Source: Prostheceraeus crozeri
Taxonomy: Eukaryota > Platyhelminthes > Polycladida > Euryleptidae
Assembly (NCBI GenBank): GCA_907163375.1
Contig: CAJQUW010016185.1
Coordinates: 124,001-188,000 of the forward strand
Length of the DNA stretch: 64,000 nucleotides
Direction of reading: 5' to 3'
Part shown: positions 21,089 through 31,909 of the stretch, in pieces
Numbering within the stretch: the first letter of the stretch is position 1
How the letters are laid out: every line of letters begins with the position of its first letter
The notes under the pieces: generated by a model
Database searches by the model: none
Told to the model about the DNA's origin: nothing
Seen by the model: the letters and a program-made list of their open reading frames with translations, nothing else
Program-made: the position numbers and the translations under genes

Positions 21089-22360
21089 AACCACATCCCT
21101 TTGCTTATTTGATAGAACACCTATACAGGCGGATACTATTAGAAATTATGTATCCATTCGTTATCCACAGACAAGTATTGATTCTGGTAGTGTCATTGAG
21201 TTTTTAATACCAGGAAATGATGCTGAGTACATCGATGTAAATGACATCAATCTACATGTTAAGTTTAAGATAGTAAATAAGGACGGTACAAACCTTGACG
21301 AGAAGGACAAAGTAGCCGTGAATAACTTGGCAATAGCAACGCCCTTCAAGGATGTATCATTGACCATTGGTGAAACTCGGGTTGAAGGTGGTCAACACAG
21401 TTATCCCTATCTCGGTTATTTTTCAACAGTCATGCAGCTCCAGCCACAAGCACAAAAGAGTCACATGGCTGTTATGGGTTGGTGTAGAGATGAAGCTGGT
21501 GAATTTGATAGTGACAAAAACAAGGGATTTGTCACTCGTGAAAAGTGGACTGCAGAAAGTAGGGTGTGTGAATTATATGGTCCCCTATACTTGAACTTTT
21601 TCCGTCAATCACGTTTCTTAATGGCAAAAGTAGACATGCGAGTTCATCTCTTACCGAGCGATCCTAAATTTGTATTGAATTCTTATGGAGCAAAGACTGA
21701 ATTTAAGATTGTGTTTGAAAGTGTTAGACTTTATGTGCGCCGAATGACAGTGAATCCTTCGGTGATTAATGGTCACGAGATGGGTTTGAAGAAGTATGAT
21801 GCTCTTTATGATGTAAATCATACTGAGATCCATAGTTCACCATTCCTTGTGCGCAAAAGAGCTTTGTTAAAGATAGTTTGTTTCCTATACAATCACCAAA
21901 AATGATCATTGTGGGATTGATTGCAAATGATGCATACAATGGTAATATATCGAAGAATCCCCTCAACTTTGAACACTTTGGTTTAAATCAAATCGGATTG
22001 TATCGCGATACTGATTGCATTCCTGGTACTCCTTTTTCCCCAGACTTCGCTAATGGACATCATTATCGCTCATATCAAAATACTGTGGAGACCTTTAAAT
22101 ACTGGAATACTGATGACACCAATGGTTTGACTTATGATGAATTTGCTAAAGGTTATACACTTTATGCATTTGATTTGACAGCAAACAATGAAGCAGGTGC
22201 TTCTTATCGTCCGGGTACTGCCACGAAGGGTCTTAAACTAGAATTCTTCTTTGAAAAAGATTTGACGAAAACAGTCAATGTACTCATCTATGCTGTGTTC
22301 GATTCCACCATTCGAATTAACAGACTACGTGACGTTTCCGCTTCTTATACAAGTTATTGA
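21078..22360 (+). pseudogene. Major capsid protein, double jelly-roll type (fossil, A)
   Basis: Matches the widespread Polinton capsid (PY-like) pattern: an N-terminal LFDRTPIQADTIRNYVSIRYPQTSI, GSVIEFLIPGN...YIDVND, then VEGGQHSYPYLGYFSTVMQ (about 21,385-21,440), and a later LPSDPKFVL...KIVFESVRLYVRRMTVNPS. Length is about 425 residues, in the expected range. It follows the pX-like gene and precedes the protease with a 4-bp overlap, as expected of a virion cassette. The frame has about one break. Confidence 0.75.
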
Positions 22361-22818
22361 GTTGGTTATCTGATGCAGAGCTAGAGAGAGTCGTTCAAGA
22401 ATATGGTGATGAACGCACTGTTGCAGCATTTCGAGGTGTGTTTTCCATTAATAATATGCCCACAGTTTTACCAAAACCACCCTCATTCATTATCATGAAT
22501 ACTGATACAGCACACTTACCCGGCAAACACTGGAAAGTTTTGTTTATTGATAAAAACTATTGCGGCGAAATCTTTGATTCATTGGCCTTACCAAACTGTG
22601 ATTATGTCACACGTTTCATGAACCGTCATTCACGAAAATGGATTCGCAATGCTTTGGCCTATCAACATCCCTTGTCTTCAACATGTGGAGCCTATGCCCT
22701 CTACTTTGTAATGCAACGACTACATTATGACTCTTTACTTGATATTTGTAAACATTTTTCACATGATACCCTTGTCAATGAAAAGCGCATTCGTAACTTT
22801 TATAAAAGCCTTCAATAA
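22357..22818 (+). CDS. Adenain-like cysteine protease (A)
   Basis: Virion maturation protease of the Ulp1/adenovirus-protease group. Catalytic elements are in order: His in GKHWKV (about 22,525), the acidic position in GEIFDS (about 22,565), Gln in AYQHP and Cys in STCGAYALYF (about 22,680). About 150 residues, a usual size. It overlaps the capsid gene end and is followed by AATAAA at 22,814, a likely polyadenylation signal. This frame looks open throughout. Confidence 0.85.
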   Translation: MSWLSDAELERVVQEYGDERTVAAFRGVFSINNMPTVLPKPPSFIIMNTDTAHLPGKHWKVLFIDKNYCGEIFDSLALPNCDYVTRFMNRHSRKWIRNALAYQHPLSSTCGAYALYFVMQRLHYDSLLDICKHFSHDTLVNEKRIRNFYKSLQ

Positions 22819-22935
22819 ATATGTACAATTAAAATTTGTTTTCTTTATTATACTTCAATGGAAAAGTAGATGATGTGATTGAATAGGTTGTATTTAGTCA
22901 TGAAACATGAATAGGTAGAGATGAGAAGACATTGT

Positions 22936-23289
22936 TCACTTGTCGCATTCATGCTTATGAGTGTTGGTTTGTTGAAGGTAAGTCATGATGCGAGGATGTA
23001 TACGTTCTCTATACTTGTTCCAACTTGAGGATGTAAAATGTATAACACCATATTGATCATGAAGAGCAATGAAATCTCGTCGAATAATGAAGAGACGTCC
23101 ACCTAGAGGGATATAGTACATTGGATGATGCATGATATGTACAGCATCGTGGAGGTTATCCATTTGAAAAGGGCATAAACTTATTTTAACATGTCGATGA
23201 GTATCGTAAAAGGTAATGCGTCGAGCCTTCCATGTAACGTGACACTGAGAAGAGAGCTTGGCAATCATGGTTAGTTTTGGACACATCAA
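22936..23289 (-). CDS. Unknown 117-residue ORF (A, minus strand)
   Basis: It is the only sizeable minus-strand ORF in the virion cassette, convergent with the protease. The pattern looks like real protein (YYIPLGGRLFIIRRDFIALHDQYGVIHFTSSSW) with even hydrophobic spacing, but I know no family for it. Cys/His are frequent at both ends. Confidence 0.4.
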   Translation of the reverse strand: MMCPKLTMIAKLSSQCHVTWKARRITFYDTHRHVKISLCPFQMDNLHDAVHIMHHPMYYIPLGGRLFIIRRDFIALHDQYGVIHFTSSSWNKYRERIHPRIMTYLQQTNTHKHECDK

Positions 23290-23352
23290 AACGTTTGCTT
23301 AGTCATCTCGTTTAAGCAAAACATTCATAAGAAGTGGATGAAGTCATGTTGA

Positions 23353-23922
23353 GATTCATCATCCTATTTATCATTTGCAATAGTAACATTAGCTGGACGA
23401 GGATTAGATGATGCAGTTCGTCTCATCAAATCACCTATTCATGCAACAAGACCTATTGAAGATGTAATTCTTTCCGGCATAGCCGATCCTTGGCAAAATC
23501 ATGCTTGCAAACTACAGATTTTACGTCAGCGAATGGGTCATGCGTGGGAAATGGTGTTAACAGATTATGGCTTTAAGCGATCGCCTGTAGGTGGCATCGA
23601 TTTGATCAATCCTGTACGTCGCATTGCAATAGAATTAAAAAATAGCTGTCGTGTGAGCTCATCAATAAAACGTGAAATATTTCATACCCTTACAGATTTT
23701 AAACGTAGAAGACCAAGATATCAAGTCATATTTGGTTGTATCAACTATCGCAATATGAAAGAAGGCGGTACAAGCATACTTAGGGGAGTACATTATGTGA
23801 AAGGGCAATCACTCTTAACCAAATTCCTAGGACGAAAGAAAGTGCCTACTGTGAACAGATTGAAAGCAGCAGTTCGTTATGTCATGCGACATAACGCCTC
23901 AGCAAACGACGCTTTATGTTGA
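23353..23922 (+). CDS. PD-(D/E)XK-like nuclease (A)
   Basis: The frame is open from about 23,353; the first good ATG inside is at 23,533, and the start is uncertain. The core GGIDLIN-x7-AIELKNS matches the D...(E)xK signature of restriction-like nucleases. It is followed by a helix with KREIFHTLTDFKRRRP and a strand YQVIFGCINY. Such nucleases occur in some large DNA viruses and Polintons for resolution or end processing. That role here is inferred. It lies directly upstream of the penton-like gene. Confidence 0.55.
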   Translation, partial: DSSSYLSFAIVTLAGRGLDDAVRLIKSPIHATRPIEDVILSGIADPWQNHACKLQILRQRMGHAWEMVLTDYGFKRSPVGGIDLINPVRRIAIELKNSCRVSSSIKREIFHTLTDFKRRRPRYQVIFGCINYRNMKEGGTSILRGVHYVKGQSLLTKFLGRKKVPTVNRLKAAVRYVMRHNASANDALC

Positions 23923-23931
23923 TACTTTAAC

Positions 23932-24079
23932 ATGGAGTTTACAGCAGTGTTTCCCAGTAATGCTCAACCTGAGCGATATGAAAATACAGCTGCTGAGTTT
24001 GAGACTGATTTAACACAGCCGATTGACTTAAATGGTGATTGGGAAGTGGCCCTGCAAGATTTGAGCTATGTGAATAATA
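23932..24079 (+). pseudogene. Penton-like minor capsid gene, left piece (fossil, A)
   Basis: Starts MEFTAVFPSNAQPERYENTAAEF and continues with PIDLNGDWEVALQDLSY, the classic N-terminal pattern of the Polinton minor capsid (PX/penton-like) protein. The gene is interrupted here by a DD41D transposon and, further on, by the whole of Polinton B. The remaining part resumes at 42,801. Confidence 0.65.
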
Positions 24080-25853
24080 GAGGGTGATACAGAAGTAGTC
24101 TACTGGTTTCAACTAGCTGTAATTTCTTTAGTACTGCAGATATCAACTTGAAATTTGCTGTGTTTAGGCTGAAGACTGGGAAATTTTGCCTGACAAATCC
24201 CTCGTCTATGATAACAGATAAAAGATCTAGTAAAATACATGTAAACATTATACATTTACATTAATTAAGAAGTCTCGATAATTTAGCTTAAAAATGTAAT
24301 TACTAATTAGTCATTAATGCCTGAGTAGTGTCATTCAATATGTCTTCCCTCGACTTGGAGTAGGTTCTGCAGACGACTTTCAAATGCAGTGATAGCATTC
24401 CTTCGTGTTTGAGGTGAAATTCTTCTTATTTCCAGCTCAATACGTCTCCTCAACTCATTCAGATTGGCAATGTGAGTTGTGTAAACTTTCGCTTTGATGT
24501 CGCCCCAAAGCCAGAAGTCAAGGGGTGTTAAGTCTTGACTCCGAGCTGGCCAGTGGATATCTCCCCTCCGTGAAATTAGTCTGCCGGGGAAGATGTCGCG
24601 GAGAAACTCGCACGCAATCTTCGAAGTATGGGGTGTAGCACCGTCCTGCTGGAAGAAAAGCGTACCATTCACGTTCGAATTGCTGCAGTTGTGGGTATAG
24701 CCATGTCTCAAGCATTTTCCTGTAGCCTTGGCCATCAACGTTGGCGTAATTTCCTTTGTCGTCGGTAAAGAAGTATGGACCGAATATGCGATCCCATGTT
24801 ACACCCACCCAGACACAGACTTTTGGCGAGTGTAGAGGATTTTCGATAATGAAATTCGGATCGGAAAGAGCATAATAACGGGTATTCCACTTGTTTACTC
24901 CACCACACGTGTGGAACATTGCTTCATCACTGAAAAGAATTTGCTGGAAAAAGTTAGGATTGCGTTCGAGTTCATTTAACATTTCTGAAGCAAAGTCAAC
25001 ACGATTTTCATGATCCTCCTTATTCATGGAATGGACGGCTCGTAGTCTATAGGGATGGAATTTCGCCTCCTTGAGTATGCGATTCACAGTAGGCTGCGAT
25101 AAGTTGTGCTCGTTCGATAAACGGCGCTGTGAAGTCTGAGGATTATCTTCAATGGATTGAAGGACACGAGAAACGTTCTCATCGCTCCTTGCGTCACGGT
25201 CGCGTCCATTCCTCGGTAATGATGCCAGTCCTAATGTGTGGGCATCTTCTTGGGCCTTTCGGATGGTAGCCGGACAGGGTCGCGGATCACGTGATCTGAG
25301 TCCAAAACGCTTCGCGAATTCTCTCTGCACTGTCGTTGCCCTATCGTGTGTATCCATCAAATGAGCTAAGAAATAGCGTTCCATAGCTGACACAATGCTT
25401 CTGTCTACTGAACAAGAATGAATAAAAGAGAACGATTCACAGATTCAATTTTGAACTTGAAGCTTAAGCTATCGATTGACAATTATTGTTGATGAATAAG
25501 AGACGACATGAGTGAATTTACATAGATAGCTGATGGCATATGACATAGAAAGCTAACACTTGAAGAGTTGAAACACTGTGGTTGCTCGCAATGCACATAA
25601 TTGACGATGAAAAGCAATGTGAGAAACTTCAAATGACTTCATTACTTGGCATCTGCGATTATTACAGGTGTTAATAGCACATGTACATGTACATGTATTT
25701 TACTGGGTCAATTTTCTGTTATCATGAACTAGGGATTTGTCAGGCAAAATTTCCCAGTCTTCTGCCTAAGCACAACAAATTTCAAGTTGATATCTGCAGT
25801 ACTAAAGAAATTACAGCTAGTTGAAACCAGTAGACTACTTCTGAATCACCCTG
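24080..25853 (-). mobile_element. DD41D Tc1/mariner-superfamily transposon 1
   Basis: 1,774 bp flanked by TA on both sides. The terminal inverted repeats are about 138 bp (24,080-24,217 and 25,716-25,853) and end (C/G)AGGGTGAT. It is inserted in the penton-like gene of Polinton A. A related but distinct element lies at 49,768-51,331 and shares the CAGGGTGATT terminus. Confidence 0.93.
24331..25384 (-). pseudogene. DD41D transposase (one frameshift)
   Basis: IS630-Tc1-mariner transposase reading from about 25,384 (MERYFLAHLMD). An N-terminal helix-turn-helix region (RRLSNEHNLSQPTVNRIL) is followed by the DDE domain. First D is in ILFSDEAMFH, second in FFQQDGATPHTS, third in LTPLDFWLWGD, with 41 residues between the last two. 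The frame changes in the overlap of the two open pieces (24,331-24,738 and 24,518-25,393), so the gene is a pseudogene with about one frameshift. It runs antisense to the Polinton genes around it. Confidence 0.88.
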
Positions 25854-25965
25854 TATAAGAACCATTGCAAATGAAGAGATTACATTAGGCACTGCAACGA
25901 ATCAAGACTTGTACTTTCCAAAACTAGAGCGAAATGATAAAGTACATACCTACAACTTGAATGAA

Positions 25966-25971
25966 CATGCA
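25966..25971. repeat. Target duplication of element B, left (CATGCA)
   Basis: CATGCA precedes AGTAATGGG at 25,972 and recurs directly after CCCATTACT at 42,795-42,800. Confidence 0.95.
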
Positions 25972-26523
25972 AGTAATGGGCAAAAGACCGTTCCAGGACA
26001 CCATAAAATTCAAAAAATAGCATCTTTAAAAACGACATAAATTCATGAATTTAGACCCTTTTTCAGGTTTTTAAGACCTAAATTCATGAATTTAGTCGTT
26101 TTTAAAGATACCGATTTTTCAAAAAATAGTATTTTTAAAAACGACATAAATTCATGAATTTTGGTCATTTTTCAGGTTATGAAGACCTAAATTCATAAAT
26201 TTAGGCGTTTTTAAAAATACCCAATTTTTCAAATTTTTCAAAATCTGAAATTTGAGAATTACAATTTTCACCCTTAAAATCATGACCGTTCCAGGACACC
26301 GAAAATCATAAAAGTTAAGAATCTCAAATTTGAGAATTAAAATTTTTACCCTTAAAATCATGACCGTTCCAGGACACCGAAAATCATAAAAGTTGAGAAT
26401 TTCAAATTCATGAATTTTATCCATCTTTCAGGTTTTTAAAATATATCATGTGACTAAAAATATTTCTTTAAAAATGGAAGAAACAAAAGTGGATGAAACC
26501 AAAAGACTATATCCTTCGTTATC
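25972..26523 (+). repeat. Left terminal inverted repeat of Polinton B
   Basis: About 550 bp, matching 42,310-42,794 in reverse; the left copy is longer because an internal ~67-bp unit containing GACCGTTCCAGGACACCG is duplicated (26,283 and 26,362). It carries many copies of the palindrome AAATTCATGAATTT. The inner end includes the start of a small frame (MEETKVDET, 26,474). Confidence 0.93.
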
Positions 26524-27398
26524 TCAATTAAAAACAAGTGAAATTGATCTCAATTATTATTAAGATTAGAGCATTATGATAAATTAAGAAGACGCAATTA
26601 TTACTTAGACATTCTTCGTTATTGCATTCTCAACGTTATTTAAAGTACTAATTGTGTGAACTAGAAGATCATTGTAACTCATAAACTCAAAATTATTCAA
26701 TGAACCCGTACACTGGCTGATAATTGAAGAGAGACAGAGATTGAAGAGAGAAAGAGATTTATTGTTCTAGCAATGGAAACATCTAACAACTTCTCCCTAA
26801 AATTATCGTGGAGAATCTTTTGTCATTTCAATTTACGCATCCGTAAACTTTTGACATTTCAACTTACGCGTGCGTAAAAGTTTTGACATTTCAATTTACC
26901 CCTACGTAAATTATTTTCAGAATCTGTTTTCAAAATCTATTTTCAAAGTCTGTTTTCAAATTCAGTTTTAGAAATCGATTTGCAAAATTCATTTAGCGTT
27001 TGCCAAACACATACGGGTAGTAAAGTACTTCCCATTGTGAAGACATGAATAGATTAAGCACATAAGAGTGCATTGACAATAAAAGCAAATGACAATAAAA
27101 TTCTTCTTGTGAACTCAGAACGCATAAACGCCGATATGCGGGTTAGTTGTTATGGCAATTTTAAACAATGATTTTAACGATGAAACATATTAACAAATGA
27201 AGTTCATGAAGAAAATGGAAATATGTAAAACAATATAGATTAGAATAATTATAATATGATCATTTCAAAATCGAATAAGTAGTAAGGAAAGTCATCATTA
27301 GAGAACAGTTTTAAATCAATACCCCCTCCCTTCTGACTTCTAGGGGTCCCTTAAGACATTTTTTTATTATAAAATCAGCAACATAAATGAGTTTTTGA
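26524..27398. other. Non-coding AT-rich segment of B
   Basis: No gene is seen. It has a run of near-repeats (TTTGACATTTCAA(C/T)TTACG and AAAATCTGTTTTCAAA variants, 26,830-26,990). No ORF with a family signature. Confidence 0.5.
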
Positions 27399-27798
27399 AA
27401 TTATATGGAACCAAACAACTACAAATTTTGATCTAAAGAAAATTGCAAATCAATTAGGAATAAAGAATTTTCATGTTCTAATGAGAGCCGAATTACAATT
27501 CCTAAAAAATAAGCCAACTGTAAATTTCATAACAAATCTTCATACGTCAGATGAAAAAGGTGTACATTGGTCTGCAGGTATGTCTAATAAAAATGGAGAT
27601 AATTACTATTTTGACTCATACGGACTTCCACCTACAAATGAAGTCAAAAAATTACTTGGCAATGGAACTTATAATACATTTCAAATTCAAAAACCAGGAA
27701 CTACATATTGCGGTCAATTATGTCTTTATGTTTTATTTAAATTACAGGAAGGAGTACCATTTCTAGATATTATGTTAGAATTGAATAAGGGAATTTAA
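27399..27798 (+). pseudogene. Adenain-like cysteine protease (fossil, B)
   Basis: C-terminal two thirds of a Polinton protease: the catalytic His in KGVHWSAGM, Asp in YYFDSYG, Gln/Cys in IQKPGTTYCGQLCLYVLF. The pattern FDSYGLPPTNEV is characteristic of the Polinton/adenovirus group. The N-terminal part is not recognisable as an open frame from a good start, so it is counted as broken. It is convergent with the integrase. Confidence 0.75.
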
Positions 27799-27839
27799 TT
27801 CCCGAAAAACGTTAGTTCCAATAATAATGATAATGATAA

Positions 27840-28720
27840 TTAAAAATCACTTCGTTGTAATTCATTTTGATAAAATCGGCCTCTGATATTTTCATCATCT
27901 AAATCTTTGATTTCGTAAGTAATCGGATAAGTTTGATTTATTTTACAAACTTCAAATATTTCTTTAGTCCAATAGCCAACGAAGCCTTTATCAAATTTAT
28001 TCTTATACTTTAATATTCTAACTCTATCACCAATTTTAAACTTCGGCTTAAGTTTCTGCATATTCGGATTACTCTCATTCGAATAATTATTCTCGAATAT
28101 TTTTTTTCTTATCAAATCAGGGTCGTCAGAAGCATTCTTTGGGGTTTCTTCAATACCAGAATGAACTTTATTATTGTACTCTTCTACAACTCCTGGTAAT
28201 ATCTTCAACCATTTCTGATTTCTTTGCTCAGTAAATTTCTTGAATAATTTATTTTTTAACGTCCGATTGAATCTTTCTATCACTACAGCTTTTCCTGCAT
28301 TTTCAGTTGAATAAACAGTTTCAAATAATGGCTGAACGTTTCTGTTATAAAATTCCGACCCTTTATCAACAAACAATTTTTTTGGCTTTCTCTTACTTTC
28401 TTTAAAGATTTCTTCAAACGCATATTTAACTGATAGACCACTTTTATTTTTAAAGGATTTACCCAAGCGTATCGTGTATATAAATCTATAACGGTCAATG
28501 CGTATTTGTAGTCCCTTTCATTCGGAATATTTATTAGATCAGCACTCCAAATATCATCTTTATTAAATACTTTTACTTTCAATAAATATTTAGGCTTTCT
28601 GTATTCCCTATGAATTTCGGACGCGTAGGTTCGAGCGTTGCTCTCAGACAACTTTGCTGTCGTTTCATTTAAACCCTGACCGAATAATATTTTAGCTTGT
28701 AAAGCTTTCTTAACAAACAT
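27840..28720 (-). pseudogene. Retrovirus-like integrase (fossil, B)
   Basis: rve integrase, minus strand. D in IWSADLINI, D in LFVDKGSEFYN and E in VVIERFNRTLKNKLF are present. The SH3-like C-terminus FKIGDRVRILKYKNKFDKGFVGYWTKEIFEV is followed by YEIKDLDDENIRGRFYQNEL. Unlike A's integrase there is no chromodomain. About one break. Confidence 0.85.
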
Positions 28721-28762
28721 TCTTTCAATTTTTTCTCTAAATGTAGGATTCTGAATACTATC

Positions 28763-29122
28763 TCATTCTTGAATCATCTTCTTATCAGCTGCATGTCGAG
28801 AACTTAGATCATGATTTTGATAAGCTAAATCATGCCTGTAAGCTGCGGCATCTACTCTATTTATTGGTTCTTCACCTGGTTTTGGATTATTATTCTCATC
28901 TAGTCTTATATCTAATCGAGTTCCTGGACCGGTATATGAATGACCAGGAAGATGTTTTTCTTTTGAATATTTACTCCAAATAAATCCAGGAAAGTTTGCT
29001 AATGTTTTTTCTATGTCGTTACCTTCATAAATTTTACAATTTGAGTTTTTATTTTTGTTTAATAGATAATTCAATAAATCTAAATTAGAAATTTTTAATT
29101 TAATTAAATTTTCGGAATCCAT
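28763..29122 (-). CDS. Parvovirus-type phospholipase A2 domain protein (B)
   Basis: 119 residues ending near 28,763. The second half carries LPGHSYTGPGTRLD (the YxGPG calcium-loop motif) and, after EEPINRVDAAAYRHDLAYQNH, the HDxAY catalytic His-Asp helix. This pairing is the signature of the VP1-unique-region PLA2 of parvoviruses, which breaches endosomal membranes during entry. The gene sits between integrase and a pVI-like gene, in the virion cassette. No such gene is visible in A. Confidence 0.75.
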   Translation of the reverse strand: MDSENLIKLKISNLDLLNYLLNKNKNSNCKIYEGNDIEKTLANFPGFIWSKYSKEKHLPGHSYTGPGTRLDIRLDENNNPKPGEEPINRVDAAAYRHDLAYQNHDLSSRHAADKKMIQE

Positions 29123-29166
29123 TTTAAAAGATAAAATATTTTTAAGGATAAAATAAAATCAATGTT

Positions 29167-29649
29167 TTACCGAATCATACTAGGACTTAGATATATTCCA
29201 GAACCATCTTTAGTTTCCTTAATTTCAATTAAATCATCAACATTGTGGAGAATATTTTTAAGAACTCGTTTTCCTTCATCAACTAATTTTAATTTACTAA
29301 TAAAATTATCTACTATTCCGTCACCCCTAGCAACTTTCTCTAACTCTCTATTATGACGTTTTTGTTCTTCTAATGCTGCCTTCTCTGATTTATTTTTATT
29401 TACTGCTTGGACAATACCAGCTGTCCCACCTGCAATACTTCCTGCTGCTGCTATGCCTCCTATTATTAGTGGAATTAATGGGAGAATTCCACCGTTCTTT
29501 TCTTCTTGTAATTGAATATTCTCTATCATTGGTTTACCTATGTAATACTTTTTTTTGTTAATCGTAATAGTTTTAGGGGTATTTTTGTCAACAATATTAC
29601 GTAATTTTAATTCAACAGTTTTATTATTATTACTTTTCGCTTGCGACAT
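29167..29649 (-). CDS. pVI/pX-like minor virion protein (B)
   Basis: 160 residues: a basic N-terminus, then a GG followed by a ~28-residue hydrophobic Gly/Ala/Ile segment (GGILPLIPLIIGGIAAAGSI), a charged helix (NKSEKAALEEQKRHNRELEKVA) and a C-terminal domain. The GG-plus-hydrophobic module resembles protease-processed membrane-lytic or core peptides of adenovirus-like virions. It ends in a pattern YLSPSMIR. Function inferred. Confidence 0.5.
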   Translation of the reverse strand: MSQAKSNNNKTVELKLRNIVDKNTPKTITINKKKYYIGKPMIENIQLQEEKNGGILPLIPLIIGGIAAAGSIAGGTAGIVQAVNKNKSEKAALEEQKRHNRELEKVARGDGIVDNFISKLKLVDEGKRVLKNILHNVDDLIEIKETKDGSGIYLSPSMIR

Positions 29650-29769
29650 TTTTAATAAAAAAATTTTAAGTTAAGAATTTTTAATCTATTCTAGTTATGA
29701 AAAAATTTTAAGTTAAGAATTTTTAATCTATTCTAGTTGTCAAAATTTTAAGTTATCAAAAAATTTTAA

Positions 29770-31116
29770 TTAATTTATCCTTGCCATCTTTCCATTAAGA
29801 ATTTCAATAGAATATTTTACATCTTCTAGCAATAAACCATAAGCCATCAATGAAGTTGTGGAATCTTTATTTTCAATATTAATTGTTACATCACAACCAG
29901 TCTTGATAATATCTTCAGATTGTGCACTTAAATCGAAACAGAAAACAGGATATAAATGTCTCCAATCTCCAGGAGTTAATTGTGGTTCAACTCCAAATTC
30001 TATACAAAGATTTCGATAAGAATCATATCCTTCCATAAATTGATTATTGGTATCATCGAATCTTAATGGATCAATTGGATATCGGGTTTGATTTAAAGCA
30101 ACTTGTAAACTTCGAATTGTATTAATATGGAAGAGATTATTGTTCTTATCAAAACTTGGAGAATTATTTCTTTGAAAAGTTAGTAATAAATATCTTGGTG
30201 TATTTGAAGTTCTAGTAAAATGCCAGTTAAATCTTTGTTCGGAAAAAGTTACTGAACTAGCAGTACGCTTTAGAAAATTAACTGGAATTGGTTTGTTAGT
30301 ATTTAATCTTTTTGCAATAGCTGTTTCAATCTCTAAACTAGGAGTAATATGCTTAATCCACCATTCAAGTCTATCAATTTTTAAATATTCTTTTTTTCCA
30401 GTCTTACCAAAAAGATTAATTCATTATTTGCTGTGCGATGAATTATTAATTTAAATTTTAATTGATATGATATTTTATCATAATCTAAATATCCGAATAA
30501 TGGAGACAATGACCAATTTACTGTCTGTTTACTTTTCTTGTTAAATTCACGTCTTTCTTTATATGCACTATTGTTTGTTTTATTTAAATGTTTTGCAATA
30601 TTTTCTACATCTTTCGCAATTCCTGCTGCATCTGTTCCAGCGTGAGTTAAATCATCAACAATTATACCATCATTAGTATCAGGAAACCAACCTTCGATTT
30701 CATACTTTTTATTATTTTCACCAATTGTTACAAATCTAAGCATTGTATCAATTACACCTGGAGAATCACTTATTGTTTCTATATTTTGAGTTGCAACATC
30801 TAAACGCATTTGTGTAAATAATCTTGGAAAGAAATTATTCTCTAGTGCAATATTATCGGTATCTGGTAATGGTGTTGTAAAATTGGCATCACTATACAAA
30901 GAATATTCACAGTGTAAAAATTAATCAGGTAAATATAAATAACTCTGCTGATTATCAACTTCAAAAATTAAATCGCCTCCAGTATTTACTCTACTGGAAG
31001 ATCCGGGATTCATAGCAATTCTTATATAGTCATTCTTTTTTTGATTATAACTAACACCTGGTGGTTTATCTAATTCAAATTTATTTTCAATTAGCAAAGA
31101 CATTTTTATAAAAAAT
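29770..31116 (-). pseudogene. Major capsid protein region (fossil, B)
   Basis: Minus strand, about 450 residues. The start has MSLLIENKFELDKPPGVSYNQKKNDYIRIAMNPGSSSRVNTGGDLIFEVDN, as in adenovirus/Polinton hexon-like proteins. Later blocks (FFPRLFTQMRLDVA..., KFKLIIHRTANNELIF, PGDWRHLYPVFCFDLSAQ) fit the double jelly-roll capsid of the other Polinton lineage. Two to three breaks. It is quite unlike A's capsid at sequence level, so the elements belong to different lineages. Confidence 0.65.
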
Positions 31117-31214
31117 AATTTAACATTTTGTTTTTTCTCACACACAGAAAAAATTTTGCTAAAAAATTTTACTAAAAAAATTTTACTAAAATATATTTTA
31201 GAATTTTGCTAGAC

Positions 31215-31250
31215 CAGCTCCGCTGCAGCTTTGCTGGTTAGACCGAAGGT
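31215..31250. repeat. GC-rich triple mini-hairpin (B)
   Basis: CAGC-TCC-GCTG (31,215-31,225), CAGC-TTT-GCTG (31,226-31,236) and ACC-GAA-GGT (31,242-31,250): three adjacent perfect stems with 3-nt loops, in a non-coding AT-rich gap. Confidence 0.85.
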
Positions 31251-31333
31251 TGCTGCTCACACCATTACCTCTTATTTCTTCAATTGAACGTTTTATGGCT
31301 ACGCCTGATTTCTTCTTATGTTTACTATCAGAC

Positions 31334-31346
31334 GGAGCTCCGCTCC
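31334..31346. repeat. GC-rich mini-hairpin (B)
   Basis: GGAGC-TCC-GCTCC, a 5-bp stem with a 3-nt loop in the gap right after the Ala-rich ORF. Confidence 0.8.
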
Positions 31347-31364
31347 TCAAGGTTTCCCCCACAG

Positions 31365-31762
31365 CTATGTTAGCAATTTTTTTTTTGTTTCCTCTGAAAG
31401 TTTTTTTAAATTTTTAAGTTCTTCAGAATCATTCCTAAGTTTACGAATAGCTTCTAGTTGTTTTAATTCGTTTTGAGACTTAACAGCATTTGATATTGCA
31501 CTAGCTGTACTACCTATAGCAGCTGCTCCTTTTGCAGCAGATGTAATCAAATCTTTATCATTTTTATTTAGTTAACGATACTTCCAATACCAGAAAAGAT
31601 GCCAGCTCCTTCCGTGTGAACGGCACCTGCGGTGCCTAGGAACTTTTGTGTTCCGACTTTTTCTCTATTATGATAATGATAAACAGGATTCCTACGTGGT
31701 TCATGAGCAATTCTTTGATTTGAAGCAAAATGCTTAAGATTGTGTTTATAAATTATAGGCAT
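31365..31762 (-). CDS. Small virion-type proteins, hydrophobic/basic (B)
   Basis: Two short minus-strand frames: one basic with a His/Arg-rich N-terminus and Gly-rich end (GAGIFSGIGSIV, 31,568-31,762), the next Ala-rich then Lys/Leu-rich (SAAKGAAAIGSTASAISNAV, 31,365-31,550). The composition is that of Polinton pX/pVI-like proteins. GC-rich 3-nt-loop hairpins occur inside the first frame (31,622-31,636) and just past the second (31,334-31,346). Confidence 0.4.
31622..31636. repeat. GC-rich mini-hairpin (B)
   Basis: GGCACC-TGC-GGTGCC, a 6-bp perfect stem with a 3-nt loop, inside a small virion-type ORF. Confidence 0.85.
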
Positions 31763-31909
31763 TTTTTAGGAATAAATTTGACTTTTGGGAAAAATATTTA
31801 CGATCGGCTAAAGCCTCGAGGAGCATCTCTCCGATTACGATTTACGTGTGTGAATGTCCAACAACTTCGTGATAACTTTATTAATTTTCCGTTGCACTTT
31901 ATCTATTGC

